Shown: positions 10,297 to 21,398, numbered from the stretch's first letter. The stretch: 64,000 nucleotides of DNA from Flavobacteriales bacterium (GCA_947475095.1 CANJLG010000002.1:62001-126000); one strand, 5' to 3'. Notes: generated by a model from the letters alone, not told the origin. Program-made: numbers and translations.

Positions 10297-11923
10297 ATTG
10301 TCCTTTCTTTTATTTTTTGTGCTTCTCTTCTTTTTCAACGGAACTCTAATAGCACAAAAGAAAAACAAACTTATTGTTGGAATCGTCATTGATCAAATGT
10401 GCTACGAGTATTTATACCGTTATCAGCATCATTTTACCAAAGGTGGCTTTAATGCCCTGATGAAAAATGGTGTGAATTGCCGCAATGTGAATTACAATTA
10501 CGTCCCAACCTACACTGGGCCAGGCCACGCCTCCATTTATACCGGAACGAGCCCAAATAATCATGGAATTATTGGCAACAATTGGTATGATCGAACTACA
10601 TCGGCTAATGTTAACTGTGTGGAAGATTTATCTGTAACGGGAATTGGAACAATTTCAGCGTATGGTAAAGCTTCGCCAAAAAATCTAAAAACATATACGA
10701 TTAGCGATCAATTAAAACTAAGCTACCCAAGCGCAAAAGTGATCTCCCTTTCAATTAAAAACCGAAGTGCCATCCTTCCAGGTGGGCATTTAAGCGATGG
10801 AAGCTATTGGTTTGACCCACTCAGCGGCACTTTTACAACAAGTACCTACTTCAAGGATAAATTACCCGATTGGCTAGAAGAATTTAACGCCCATAAAAAT
10901 GCAAAAACCTACTTGACAGATTGGACGCTTTTATACCCAAAAGAAACCTATTTAGCTGCCGATAAAGACGAAAGCAAATACGAGGCGATTATCCCCGGGA
11001 AAACAGACGCTGTCTTTCCATATAATTTCACCACCTTTCCTACCACCGATTTTAGTGGATTTACAATTTCACCAGCATGTAATAGCTTACTAACAGATTT
11101 GGCTCTTTCGGCCATAAAAAATGAAAAGCTTGGGGAAGATGCACAGACCGATTTACTTTGTATTAGTTATTCAACCCCAGACATAGCAGGGCATAGCTTT
11201 GGGCCTTATTCATTGGAAATAGAGGATATGTATGCTAGGATGGACTTAGAAATAGAAAAACTATTAAAGGAATTAACGAAGAAACTTGGCAAAGATAATT
11301 TCACCCTTTTTCTAACTGCCGATCATGCCGTTGTTCCCATTCCTCAAATGCTAATGGACATGCGTCTTCCAGGAGGCTACCACGCAAGTAATTTAAAAAT
11401 GGAAGAATTGAAATTAGCTATTCTTACAAAATTCAAATCCCCTATTACGCTGAACGAAATAAATCAAAACATATACCTAAATCGGAAAGAGATTGATTCA
11501 TTAAAGCTTGATTACAATGCCATTTGTGACTTTATAAGTCAAGAAATCCGACAATGGTCAGAAGTTAAAGCAGTATTTACCGCCGAACAACTCATCGAAG
11601 GTAGCGTAAACGGCGACAACTGGAGAAAAATGCTATTCTTAGGATACGATTTTAACAGAAGCGGTGACGTATTGTATTTGTTAAATCCCGGATTTTTACC
11701 TGTAGAAGACGTTACTGATTTTAAAGGCACTTCTCATGGCTCAGCGTTTAACTACGACACCCATGTTCCATTGCTTTGGTATGGTGGTGGATTGAAACCA
11801 AGCGATGTATTTCGGCCAATAGAAATTACTGATATTTCAGCTACACTAACCCACTTGCTCTATCTACAACGATCAGGAGCCATGACAGGCTCGCCTATTT
11901 TGGAAGTTTTAGAGAAAAAATAA
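10274..11923 (+). CDS. Alkaline phosphatase family protein, PafA-like
   Basis: VGIVIDQMCYEYL, YVPTYTGPGHASIYTGTSPNNHGIIGNNWYDR, TADHAVVPIP; signal peptide. Confidence 0.9.
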   Translation: MENQAKDKLSFLLFFVLLFFFNGTLIAQKKNKLIVGIVIDQMCYEYLYRYQHHFTKGGFNALMKNGVNCRNVNYNYVPTYTGPGHASIYTGTSPNNHGIIGNNWYDRTTSANVNCVEDLSVTGIGTISAYGKASPKNLKTYTISDQLKLSYPSAKVISLSIKNRSAILPGGHLSDGSYWFDPLSGTFTTSTYFKDKLPDWLEEFNAHKNAKTYLTDWTLLYPKETYLAADKDESKYEAIIPGKTDAVFPYNFTTFPTTDFSGFTISPACNSLLTDLALSAIKNEKLGEDAQTDLLCISYSTPDIAGHSFGPYSLEIEDMYARMDLEIEKLLKELTKKLGKDNFTLFLTADHAVVPIPQMLMDMRLPGGYHASNLKMEELKLAILTKFKSPITLNEINQNIYLNRKEIDSLKLDYNAICDFISQEIRQWSEVKAVFTAEQLIEGSVNGDNWRKMLFLGYDFNRSGDVLYLLNPGFLPVEDVTDFKGTSHGSAFNYDTHVPLLWYGGGLKPSDVFRPIEITDISATLTHLLYLQRSGAMTGSPILEVLEKK

Positions 11924-11927
11924 ACTA

Positions 11928-12875
11928 TTATATTTCCTTTTTAAGATACGCTTGAACATTATTAAAAATGCGCTCCTTACTGTTCGTTGTATCTGATTTA
12001 ACAAACTGATTCCCTGTTATTTTTTCATACAACTCAATATAGCGTTCGGAAATAATTTGTACAAATTCATCCGGCATATGAGGAATTTCTTGGCCTTCAA
12101 GACCTTGAAAACCATTCTCAATAAGCCATTGCCGCACAAATTCCTTTGACAATTGCTTTTGCTCTATACCTTCAGCCTGACGTTCCTCGTAGCCTTCAGC
12201 ATAAAAATAACGCGAAGAATCCGGAGTGTGAATTTCATCAATTAAAACTACCTCCCCATTAAGTAAACCGAACTCATATTTTGTATCGACCAATATTAAG
12301 CCTTGCTTAAAAGCCATTTCAGTTCCTCTTTGAAATAGTTTTCTAGTATACGATTCCATTTTTTCATATACTTCTTTGCCAACATGTCCGTGCAACAAAA
12401 TATCTTCACGAGAAATATCTTCATCATGCCCCTCCTCTGCTTTTACGGCTGGAGTAATGATTGGGGAAGGTAAGCGATCGTTTTCGATAAGTCCTTCTGG
12501 CAAAACAACACCACACAATATACGTTTACCAGCTTTATATTCCCTAGCCGCATGCCCAGCTAAATATCCGCGGATAACCATTTCAACACGAATCGGCTCG
12601 CAGGCATGACCAACAGCAACGCAGGGATCAGGTGTGGCAACTAACCAATTTGGCACGATATCCTTAGTCGCATCTAAAAAATAAGTTGCAACCTGATTAA
12701 GCACCTGGCCCTTAAAAGGAATTCCTTTTGGGAGAATATGGTCAAAGGCAGATATTCGGTCGGAAGCGACCATCACCAAACGGTTTTCGCTGAGCGTATA
12801 CACATCGCGAACTTTGCCATGGTAAACATCAATTTGCCCATCAAAATTAAAAATAGTAGTAGAAGTTGTTTTCAT
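11928..12875 (-). CDS. purC: Phosphoribosylaminoimidazolesuccinocarboxamide synthase
   Basis: [33 protein letters not shown] motifs. Confidence 0.97.
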   Translation of the reverse strand: MKTTSTTIFNFDGQIDVYHGKVRDVYTLSENRLVMVASDRISAFDHILPKGIPFKGQVLNQVATYFLDATKDIVPNWLVATPDPCVAVGHACEPIRVEMVIRGYLAGHAAREYKAGKRILCGVVLPEGLIENDRLPSPIITPAVKAEEGHDEDISREDILLHGHVGKEVYEKMESYTRKLFQRGTEMAFKQGLILVDTKYEFGLLNGEVVLIDEIHTPDSSRYFYAEGYEERQAEGIEQKQLSKEFVRQWLIENGFQGLEGQEIPHMPDEFVQIISERYIELYEKITGNQFVKSDTTNSKERIFNNVQAYLKKEI

Positions 12876-12883
12876 AGTTTATG

Positions 12884-13849
12884 TTAATCTAAAGCGGATT
12901 TTGCCTCAGCGTTTTCAAAGGCATCAATAATTTTAGTGATTAATTTATGTCGTATAATATCGCTTTTCCCCAAACGGATGATGGCAATTTCATCGATACC
13001 TTCTAAAATTTCTAAAGCGAAATTAAGCCCGGATTTTTGTCGATGTGGTAAATCAACTTGGGTCATGTCACCCGTAATCACAAATTTCGCTGTCATGCCC
13101 ATACGAGTCAAGAACATTTTCATTTGTAATGTGGTGGTATTTTGAGCTTCATCAAGAATCACAAAAGCCTTGTCTAAGGTTCGCCCCCTCATGAATGCAA
13201 GCGGTGCAATTTCAATAATACCCATCTCAATCATATTGGCTAATTTATCCGAAGGGATCATATCCCTGAGGGCATCATACAAAGGCATTAAATAGGGATC
13301 TAATTTTTCTTTAAGGTCGCCAGGCAGAAACCCTAAGTTTTCACCTGCCTCAACAGCTGGTCGGGTTAGCACGATTCGTTTTACCTCCTTTGCTTTTAAA
13401 GCTCGAACAGCCAAGGCAACTGCGGTGTAGGTTTTACCAGTTCCTGCAGGACCAACAGCAAAAACCATATCGTGATCAAGTACGGCTTGCACCATCTTTT
13501 TCTGATTTACCGTACGTGCTTTAATCTTATTTCCACTGGTACCATGAACGAGAATTTCATCATCTTGGCCATTTGAAATAAGCGAGGCACCATTTTCAAG
13601 CATAAGATTATCGATGTTATTTAACGAGAGCACATTATAGGTATTAAAATGCTGTTGAATTAATTCGAATTTAGCTTCAAACGCATCAATCAACTCCTGT
13701 TCCCCATCAATTATTACCATATTTCCCCTTGATAAAATTGATAATTTAGGAAAGAATGTTTTGAGATGCTTTAAATTTATGTTGTTGATGCCAAATAAAT
13801 CAGCAGGATTTATTCCTTCAATGACTATTTTTCTACTTTCCAAATTCAA
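12884..13849 (-). CDS. PhoH family protein (ATPase)
   Basis: Walker A FAVGPAGTGKTYTAVALAV, FMRGRTLDKAFVILDEAQNTT. Confidence 0.96.
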   Translation of the reverse strand: MNLESRKIVIEGINPADLFGINNINLKHLKTFFPKLSILSRGNMVIIDGEQELIDAFEAKFELIQQHFNTYNVLSLNNIDNLMLENGASLISNGQDDEILVHGTSGNKIKARTVNQKKMVQAVLDHDMVFAVGPAGTGKTYTAVALAVRALKAKEVKRIVLTRPAVEAGENLGFLPGDLKEKLDPYLMPLYDALRDMIPSDKLANMIEMGIIEIAPLAFMRGRTLDKAFVILDEAQNTTTLQMKMFLTRMGMTAKFVITGDMTQVDLPHRQKSGLNFALEILEGIDEIAIIRLGKSDIIRHKLITKIIDAFENAEAKSALD

Positions 13850-13936
13850 TTAAAATGCATTTTGATTATTACTATCGTTATGAAATATCTTACTTTTGGT
13901 AAAAGTAGAAATTAAAGCAATACTGAACGAAAAATC

Positions 13937-14821
13937 ATGATGCAAATCATTACCCTAACCACGGATGCTGGACTTAAAGATTACTATGTTGCCTCGCTAA
14001 AAGCTTCGCTCTACAGTGTTTTAAAAAATATTATTTTAGTCGATATTTCCCATGACATTCGTCCTTTCGATTCATCCGAGGCCGCTTTTCAATTAAGAAG
14101 TTGCTACAAAGATTTTCCGAAAGGGACGGTACATATTATTGGGGTAGATAGTGAGCCAAAATTAGTTAATAGTGCTAATGAAGCAAGTAGCCAAAACTCA
14201 GAACCAAGCTATCCTTCAATATTATTTTTTGAAGAGCAGTATTTTGTTGCAACAGACAATGGATTTTTTGGTGCCTTTTTAGGCGAGAAAAAAGGGGGAG
14301 CCTTTTATCGTTATAAAAATATTGAAGCGCATCCGGAAATGCTCAAGTTTCCTACAAAAAACTGCTTGATTCCCCTTGCTGTAAAAATTATTCAAGGTGA
14401 AAAATTAGATGACTTTTGTGTAGCTGGGGAAAATTTTAAAATATCTTTATTACAAAATCCAATTATTGAATCCTTTTCAATTCAAGGAAATGTAATTCAC
14501 ATAGATTCCTACGGTAACTTAATCTCAAACATATCAAAAGAGGATTTTGATCGATTTGGAGAAAATGTTCCGTTTACAATATATTATCATAATAAAACAT
14601 ATCATTTGGATAAGATCTCACCTACCTATAATAGTGTGGTTTTAGGCGACAAAGTTGCTATTTTCAACAATGCTGGATTATTAGAAATCGCCATAAACCA
14701 AGGAGCAAATCGTAGTTTTGGCGGGGCTGATAAATTGTTCGGTGTGAGAAAAGGAGATGTCATTAGAGTGAATTTTGAACCTGCAGGATCTCACAGAACC
14801 CTTAACACCTTGCAATTTTGA
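13937..14821 (+). CDS. SAM hydroxide adenosyltransferase / chlorinase-fluorinase-like (DUF62) protein
   Basis: ITLTTDAGLKDYYVASLKASLYS, DISHDIRPFD, DSYGNLISNI. Confidence 0.92.
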   Translation: MMQIITLTTDAGLKDYYVASLKASLYSVLKNIILVDISHDIRPFDSSEAAFQLRSCYKDFPKGTVHIIGVDSEPKLVNSANEASSQNSEPSYPSILFFEEQYFVATDNGFFGAFLGEKKGGAFYRYKNIEAHPEMLKFPTKNCLIPLAVKIIQGEKLDDFCVAGENFKISLLQNPIIESFSIQGNVIHIDSYGNLISNISKEDFDRFGENVPFTIYYHNKTYHLDKISPTYNSVVLGDKVAIFNNAGLLEIAINQGANRSFGGADKLFGVRKGDVIRVNFEPAGSHRTLNTLQF

Positions 14822-15129
14822 TTATTAGGATAGTAAAATTGCAGTTCCAAAAAGATAAATTAGATGATTTTATTTTTATTTTCAATCAAACAAAATTAAA
14901 AGTTAGCAATTTTGAAGGTTGTATGGGCATGCAATTAGTGCAAGACTTAGCTAATCCCGCTGTTTTTTTTACCTACAGCCATTGGGAAAGCGAGCAAGCA
15001 CTGTCCAATTACCGTCAATCCGATGTATTTAAAATTATTTGGAAAAGCATAAAGCCTTGGTTTGAAAAACCCGCAGAGGCTTACAGTACAGATCTTTATT
15101 TTGATGGATTTTCGAATGGAAAGAAATAA
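14818..15129 (+). CDS. Antibiotic biosynthesis monooxygenase (ABM)-like small protein
   Basis: Dimeric alpha-beta barrel pattern (FEGCMGMQLVQDLANPAVFFTYSHWESEQALSNYR); TTG start overlapping the upstream TGA. Confidence 0.8.
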   Translation: MIIRIVKLQFQKDKLDDFIFIFNQTKLKVSNFEGCMGMQLVQDLANPAVFFTYSHWESEQALSNYRQSDVFKIIWKSIKPWFEKPAEAYSTDLYFDGFSNGKK

Positions 15130-15199
15130 TTATGTCGAAATATTTGATTTTTTGAAAAAAGAATTCTACTTTTACACAAAATAATTAATTTAGATTAGA

Positions 15200-15391
15200 A
15201 TGAGTAAAGGAACAGTAAAATTCTTCAATGAGACAAAAGGTTTTGGCTTTATTGTAGACGATGAAACGAGCAAAGAGTATTTTGTTCACGTAACAGGATT
15301 AGTTGACAAGGTTAAAGAAAATGACCAAGTTGAATTCGAACTTGAAGAAGGTCGAAGAGGTTTGAATGCAATTAATGTAAAAAAAGCATAA
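15200..15391 (+). CDS. Cold shock domain protein
   Basis: KGTVKFFNETKGFGFIVDDE...YFVHVTGL. Confidence 0.96.
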   Translation: MSKGTVKFFNETKGFGFIVDDETSKEYFVHVTGLVDKVKENDQVEFELEEGRRGLNAINVKKA

Positions 15392-15417
15392 TTATATTCA
15401 TCCCTTGAAAAAAAATT

Positions 15418-15440
15418 AAGTCCCTTTTGGGACTTTTTTT
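15418..15440 (+). terminator. Intrinsic terminator after cold shock gene
   Basis: AAGTCCC-TTTT-GGGACTT followed by T run. Confidence 0.85.
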
Positions 15441-15526
15441 GTTTAACATTCTTTTTTTTACTTAAAATCAAACTAATTGTTCATTATTAGGATGAAAATT
15501 CTAATTTTGAATAGTCAAATCTATTT

Positions 15527-16258
15527 ATGTTATCACTTTATTTAAAAGAATTAAGAAGTTTTTTAAGTTCCATTATAGGATATGTATTCATATTAATCTA
15601 TTTAATTGCATCAGGATTATTTCATTGGGTATTGTCTTATAATACAAATTTGCTAGAAGGAGCTGAGGCAGATTTAATTCCCTTTTTCAATTTATCACCT
15701 GTAATTCTTTTAATATTAATTCCTGCCATTACCATGCGGTCAATAGCAGAAGAACGGCGGACAGGCACAATCGAATTATTATTCACAAAACCCATTTCGG
15801 ATTTAGGAATAATTTTAGCAAAATATTTTGCGGGAGTTACCTTAATGATCATTGCCATTATTCCAACCATCGTTTACTTTTTTTCAATGTATTATATGGG
15901 TAAGCCTATCGGAATAATTGATTTGGGTGCAAGCCTAACATCATATCTTGGCTTAATTCTGTTAGGTTCTGTTTTTGTTTCAATCGGTATTTTCGCTTCA
16001 TCACTAACCAGTAGCCAAATTGTTTCTTTTATTCTAGCCATGTTTCTTTGTTGGTTTATTTATGATGGACTAGAATTATTAGGATCCTTTTCCCAAGTAG
16101 GAAACAGTGATGCCATTATCCGTTATTTTGGGATTTCATCTCATTATAATTCCATTAAGAAGGGGCTTGTTGACACAAGCGATATCGTCTATTTCATTTC
16201 AGTTATCTTTTTGTTTTTATATGCTAGTTTATCAAGCGTTAAATCATTAAAACGTTAG
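15527..16258 (+). CDS. gldF: Gliding motility-associated ABC transporter permease GldF
   Basis: ABC-2 permease pattern with FTKPISDLGIILAKYFAG; followed by GldG. Confidence 0.9.
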   Translation: MLSLYLKELRSFLSSIIGYVFILIYLIASGLFHWVLSYNTNLLEGAEADLIPFFNLSPVILLILIPAITMRSIAEERRTGTIELLFTKPISDLGIILAKYFAGVTLMIIAIIPTIVYFFSMYYMGKPIGIIDLGASLTSYLGLILLGSVFVSIGIFASSLTSSQIVSFILAMFLCWFIYDGLELLGSFSQVGNSDAIIRYFGISSHYNSIKKGLVDTSDIVYFISVIFLFLYASLSSVKSLKR

Positions 16259-16260
16259 GT

Positions 16261-18069
16261 ATGAAAAAAAGGAATGTTTCTGCGAAAGGTATATTTAACT
16301 GGAGTTTTCTAATCATTGCTTTTGCAATAATAATTCTAGTTAACATCATTGCATCTCTAGTGTATGTTCAGTTTGATATGACCGATGACCAGCGCTATAC
16401 ATTAGCAAAAGGGACCAAAGAATTTTTGTCAAATAAATCAAAATTTGAAAATCGAATCTCAATAAAAATATATTTAGAAGGTAATTTACCAGCTGAAATC
16501 AAACTTTTTAGAGATGCAATAGAGGATAAGCTACGTGCCTTTAAAGATTTAACTGGAAACCGCATTGAATACGTGTTCATCAATCCAAATAATGGATCTG
16601 AAAGCGAAAAAAATGACTTGTTTAAATCCATCTACAAAGAGGGAAAAGGCATTCAACCGCTCGACATCTCATACATCAAGGATGGTGAACAGACACAGTT
16701 AATGCTTTGGCCAGGCGCAGAAATTTCCTATTCAAATAGCGGTATCATTAAGGAAAATACCATACAATTTCTCCCCGGAACAAAACCAGGCAACCCACTA
16801 AGCCTTCAAGATGTAAATGAGGTACTTGAAAATGCTTTAAATAACCTTGAATATAATTTACTTTCAGCCATTCGGAATATTACTTTGTTAGAAAAGCCTA
16901 GAATAGCCTTTCTTCAAGGTCACGGAGAACTTAATTATAATCAAACTATTAGAGCTAGATCAGTCATCGCACCATTTTATTCCTTAACCGAAATAACGCT
17001 TAATGATTCTTTAGCAGCACTAAATGATGTTGACGGATTAATTATAGCAGATCCCCAGACACCTTTTACAGATAAAGATTTGTACATCATAGATCAATTT
17101 GTAATGCGTGGAGGTAAATTAATGTGTTTTATGAATGCGCTTCATTTGGAGGAAGACTCGCTTATGTCGAGGGGCCTAACGAACACTGTTAGAAAAAATT
17201 TAAAGCTTGGCGACATGCTAATGGATTACGGAATGAAATTAAATGAAAACTATGTTTATGACGTTTTATGCGCTCCCAAAAAAGTCCCTTTTGCAGACAA
17301 ATCATTAATGCCATGGTTTTTCCATGTACTTGGAACGCCAAGCCCACATCCAATAACGAGAAATATTGATCCGGTTTCACTTCAATACGTTAATGAAATT
17401 AAATTCATTCCTTCAGATAAAATTAGAACATCCTCTCTTATAACATCGTCAACAAATTCAAATAAGACAGGATTAGCACCATTGGTAAGTTTAGAAATGC
17501 CACTTTCTTTTGGTAATAACCCTAAACTAATTGATAATCCTTTACTAGAGAAAAATAAAATTTGCCTAGCTGGATTAATAGAGGGAACATTTTCGTCCTC
17601 TTTTGCAAATAGGATTGTTAGCGAATTTGCAGACAACAAAAACTCAAATTATATAAAACAAAGTAAGGCTGAAGGTAAAATTCTTTTAGTGGGTAATGGG
17701 ACATTTATTGCGAATAAATATGACTCCATCATCAATGAAAAAACTGGACAAACAATGTATCGCCCTAAGCCATTTAATGATTTAAAATTTAATCAGACCT
17801 TAGCGGAAATGAATAAAGCGATGTATTATGGGAATCAAGATTTTTTTGAAAATATTGTCGATTACATGATGGGGGAAATCTCTATACTGGATATTAGAAG
17901 TCGTCAAATTGACATTAAAAACATCGACAAAGCTAAATTGCTTACTATGTCAGGTACACTTAAAATCATAAATGTCTTTCTTCCAATAATATTGATTCTA
18001 ATTTTTGCTTTTATTTGGAATTTTAGACGGAAAAATAAATATGCGTCAATGAAAAATAGTGGTCAATGA
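16261..18069 (+). CDS. gldG: Gliding motility-associated ABC transporter substrate-binding protein GldG
   Basis: MTDDQRYTLAKGTKEFL, auxiliary ABC transport domain, C-terminal TM; adjacent to gldF. Confidence 0.9.
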   Translation: MKKRNVSAKGIFNWSFLIIAFAIIILVNIIASLVYVQFDMTDDQRYTLAKGTKEFLSNKSKFENRISIKIYLEGNLPAEIKLFRDAIEDKLRAFKDLTGNRIEYVFINPNNGSESEKNDLFKSIYKEGKGIQPLDISYIKDGEQTQLMLWPGAEISYSNSGIIKENTIQFLPGTKPGNPLSLQDVNEVLENALNNLEYNLLSAIRNITLLEKPRIAFLQGHGELNYNQTIRARSVIAPFYSLTEITLNDSLAALNDVDGLIIADPQTPFTDKDLYIIDQFVMRGGKLMCFMNALHLEEDSLMSRGLTNTVRKNLKLGDMLMDYGMKLNENYVYDVLCAPKKVPFADKSLMPWFFHVLGTPSPHPITRNIDPVSLQYVNEIKFIPSDKIRTSSLITSSTNSNKTGLAPLVSLEMPLSFGNNPKLIDNPLLEKNKICLAGLIEGTFSSSFANRIVSEFADNKNSNYIKQSKAEGKILLVGNGTFIANKYDSIINEKTGQTMYRPKPFNDLKFNQTLAEMNKAMYYGNQDFFENIVDYMMGEISILDIRSRQIDIKNIDKAKLLTMSGTLKIINVFLPIILILIFAFIWNFRRKNKYASMKNSGQ

Positions 18070-19106
18070 AACTAAAAATAATTATCCTATTTCTCTCGGC
18101 ATTGCTGCTATCATTCTTGGTTTGGTTGAGTTTACGATTAATCAAAAATAAAGGGAAGTCAGATGCTGAATTAATTGAGTTTGCAATTAGCGATACTACT
18201 AAAATTTCAAAAATTATTATAACAGAACCCTCATCTGCAAAAATAACCCTGATCAATAAAAATGGCTTATGGACGGAAGCCAATGGGGATTGTATCAATC
18301 AACAAAATGTACATTTTATTCTCGACGCAGCCAAAAACATTGAATTCAAAGGGTATCTGCCCAAAAAATCAGTAACAAAATTTACTGAACTTATGGCAAG
18401 CCAACATACGAAGGTGGAATTCTTCGTCGATGGAAAATGGAATAAAACATGGTATATAGGTCCATCTGCGCAAGACCATTATGGACAAATCATGTTGTTG
18501 GAAACTGAAAACGAAGGAAAAAGTGCGCAGCCTGTCATGATGCGTATTAAAGGACTGAAAGGAATTATAGAACCTCGGTTTTTTGCTGATAAACGAAAAT
18601 GGATGTGCACTAATATTTTTGCATTATCAACTGAGGAGATTAAAAATGTAACTGTTCAATTCTTAGACGAGCCTAATAGAAGTTTTAACATATCAAAAAT
18701 TAACAATAACTTCAGTATTAAACAAGGGGGTAAACCACTCGCATTTGTCGACACAGCAAACATTTATCGCTATTTACAGGCATACAAGAAAATCCATTTC
18801 GACAAACCTAATTATGAATTAAGTAAACTACAATGTGATAGCCTAAAAAATTCAATGCCCTTTTGTAAATTAACGGTACAACAAACCAATGGTAAATCAA
18901 CACTGCTTAAAATGTATCGAATAAAAGTCAAAGAAGAGGAGCGCAATGAATTTGGGGAAATGGTTAATATGGACATGAATAGTTTTTGGTGTTTTTTGCC
19001 TAATGGTCAATTAGTGAAATGCCAGTACTTTGTCTTTAATCCTTTATTACTTGGGCATATTTATTTTCCAGCAATGGATTTGGAAAAAAAGCAAGTAACA
19101 AATTAA
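18066..19106 (+). CDS. Conserved hypothetical (DUF4340-like), gldFG-dnaN neighbourhood
   Basis: N-terminal TM anchor; position between gldG and dnaN as in Flavobacteriia. Confidence 0.65.
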   Translation: MKLKIIILFLSALLLSFLVWLSLRLIKNKGKSDAELIEFAISDTTKISKIIITEPSSAKITLINKNGLWTEANGDCINQQNVHFILDAAKNIEFKGYLPKKSVTKFTELMASQHTKVEFFVDGKWNKTWYIGPSAQDHYGQIMLLETENEGKSAQPVMMRIKGLKGIIEPRFFADKRKWMCTNIFALSTEEIKNVTVQFLDEPNRSFNISKINNNFSIKQGGKPLAFVDTANIYRYLQAYKKIHFDKPNYELSKLQCDSLKNSMPFCKLTVQQTNGKSTLLKMYRIKVKEEERNEFGEMVNMDMNSFWCFLPNGQLVKCQYFVFNPLLLGHIYFPAMDLEKKQVTN

Positions 19107-19163
19107 AATTATCTGTACAATATCCCAAGTGAATTACTATTTTTGTATTAAAACCTACATTTC

Positions 19164-20282
19164 ATGAACTTTATTACCTCTAGTAGTACCTTACTTAAAC
19201 ACCTTCAAAGTATTTCTGGCGTATTAAGCACGAATAGCACATTACCGATATTAGACAATTTCCTTTTCTCGATTGTTGGTAACGAGCTAACCGTTTGCGC
19301 TTCTGATCTTGAGACAACAATGATTACGAAACTCCAAGTTCAATCAGAAGAAGATGGTAAAATTGCTATTCCCGCTAAATTAATTTTAGAGGTACTGAAG
19401 AGTATGCCCGATCAACCTTGTACCTTAAAAATTAATCAAGAAAATTTTACAATTGAAATCGCATATGATAATGGTAAATCAAAAATGCCTGGCTTTAATG
19501 GCGAAGAATTTCCAAAATTACCAAAATCAGATTTCAATAGCTCGATTAACCTTACGGGAGAATTACTTTCAAGAGCAATAAATAAAACAATTTTTGCTAC
19601 AGGAGTTGATGATATGCGCCCCGTAATGAGTGGAGTATACTGCGAATTTTCTCCAGACGATATTACCTTTGTTGCTACTGATGCACACAAATTAGTGCGC
19701 TACCGCAGAAAGGATATTTCAACAACAAGTAAGGCATCGTTTATTCTTCCCAAAAAACCGCTTAATTTATTAAAGTCAAATTTGAGGGGAGACGAGGAAG
19801 TTATTTTGAAATATAATGAATCTAATGCACACTTCACCTTCGGAGATATTCTTTTGGTTTGTCGATTAATTGACGGAAAATACCCTAATTATGAGGCTGT
19901 TATCCCCAAAGAAAACCCAAATGTTCTTACAATTGATCGCATGCAATTCTTAGGCTCTTTAAAACGAGTTGCTATATTTTCCAATAAAACAACTCACCAA
20001 GTTAAATTAAAACTAGTAGGTGCAGAATTGTCTTTATTTGCTGAAGACATTGATTTTTCAAATGAAGCAAGTGAACGATTAACGTGTAATTACGATGGAG
20101 ATGATTTAGAAATTGGGTTTAACTCACGCTTTCTTGTTGAAATGCTATCTAGTATAGATACAGAAACAGTGAAACTTGCGATGAGTGAACCAAGCAGGGC
20201 TGGATTATTGATGCCCGTGAACAGTGAAAACAATAATGAAGATATACTAATGTTGGTCATGCCAGTCATGATTAATAGATAG
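19164..20282 (+). CDS. dnaN: DNA polymerase III subunit beta (sliding clamp)
   Basis: Three-domain clamp pattern (STNSTLPILDNFLF, RPVMSGVYCEF, ATDAHKLVRYRR, LLMPVNSE). Confidence 0.97.
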   Translation: MNFITSSSTLLKHLQSISGVLSTNSTLPILDNFLFSIVGNELTVCASDLETTMITKLQVQSEEDGKIAIPAKLILEVLKSMPDQPCTLKINQENFTIEIAYDNGKSKMPGFNGEEFPKLPKSDFNSSINLTGELLSRAINKTIFATGVDDMRPVMSGVYCEFSPDDITFVATDAHKLVRYRRKDISTTSKASFILPKKPLNLLKSNLRGDEEVILKYNESNAHFTFGDILLVCRLIDGKYPNYEAVIPKENPNVLTIDRMQFLGSLKRVAIFSNKTTHQVKLKLVGAELSLFAEDIDFSNEASERLTCNYDGDDLEIGFNSRFLVEMLSSIDTETVKLAMSEPSRAGLLMPVNSENNNEDILMLVMPVMINR

Positions 20283-20295
20283 TGCCCAAAATAAA

Positions 20296-21375
20296 ATGAA
20301 GCTAGAGGATAAAATCAACATTAGAAATTTATCCTTGGCGGAAATTATCTCGCATTTACAGGATGCCAATTTCCCAGCTTTTAGAGCAAAACAAATTTTT
20401 GAATGGCTATGGAAGAAAAATGTTGGTTCATTTCAACATATGGGAAACCTAGGAAAGGAAATTATCCATTTTTTAGAGGAGAAATACTATATCGATTTTT
20501 TACAAGTCAAAGATCAACAGGTTAGTAAGGACAAAACTGTAAAGTGTGCCTTTTCTATTGCTGACAACAAAATAGTAGAAGGTGTATTAATTCCAACGAA
20601 TAAAAGAACAACTGCTTGTATTTCTTCACAAATTGGCTGTAGTCTAGCTTGCCAATTTTGCGCAACTGGTCGCTTAAAGCTCATGCGGAATTTATCTACT
20701 GGAGAAATGGTTGATCAAGTTGTATACCTCAAAGATCAAGCAGCTAGTCTCTATGGAAAATCCTTAAGTAATATCGTCTACATGGGAATGGGAGAACCCT
20801 TACTTAACTATGCTAATGTACTTCGATCAATCGAACTCCTAACAGCAGAGGAAGGACTGGGAATTTCGCCTAAGAGAATTACAGTTTCAACAGCGGGAAT
20901 TGCCAAAATGATTCGGAAATTAGGAGATGATAAAGTAAAATTCAACCTTGCCCTTTCATTACATGCAGCTAATGATAAAAAAAGAAGCTCAATCATGGAA
21001 ATAAATGATTCAAATAATCTAGAATCGCTTTCCGATGCCTTGATTTATTTTCATGAAGCAACTGGTACTCGCGTCACATTTGAATACATTATTTTTAAAG
21101 ATTTCAATGATTCGATAGATGACGCAAGGGAATTAGCACTTTTTGCACGTGTAGTTCCCTGTAAAATCAACATTATTGAATATAATCCAATTGACGACGG
21201 AATTTTTCAGCAAGCTGATTCGGAAAAAGTTTCCGCTTTTGCATCATACTTAGAATCCAAAAACATCATCGTCAACGTTAGAAGAAGTAGAGGAAAAGAT
21301 ATTGACGCTGCTTGTGGGCAATTAGCAAATAAAAACAAAGCAATAGATAAAGAAGATAGGGAATTAAAAAAATGA
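20296..21375 (+). CDS. rlmN: 23S rRNA (adenine(2503)-C(2))-methyltransferase RlmN
   Basis: Radical SAM CxxxCxxC (IGCSLACQFCATG), SNIVYMGMGEPLLNY. Confidence 0.97.
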   Translation: MKLEDKINIRNLSLAEIISHLQDANFPAFRAKQIFEWLWKKNVGSFQHMGNLGKEIIHFLEEKYYIDFLQVKDQQVSKDKTVKCAFSIADNKIVEGVLIPTNKRTTACISSQIGCSLACQFCATGRLKLMRNLSTGEMVDQVVYLKDQAASLYGKSLSNIVYMGMGEPLLNYANVLRSIELLTAEEGLGISPKRITVSTAGIAKMIRKLGDDKVKFNLALSLHAANDKKRSSIMEINDSNNLESLSDALIYFHEATGTRVTFEYIIFKDFNDSIDDARELALFARVVPCKINIIEYNPIDDGIFQQADSEKVSAFASYLESKNIIVNVRRSRGKDIDAACGQLANKNKAIDKEDRELKK

Positions 21376-21398
21376 GCTAGCCCAATTTTTAAGATTGA

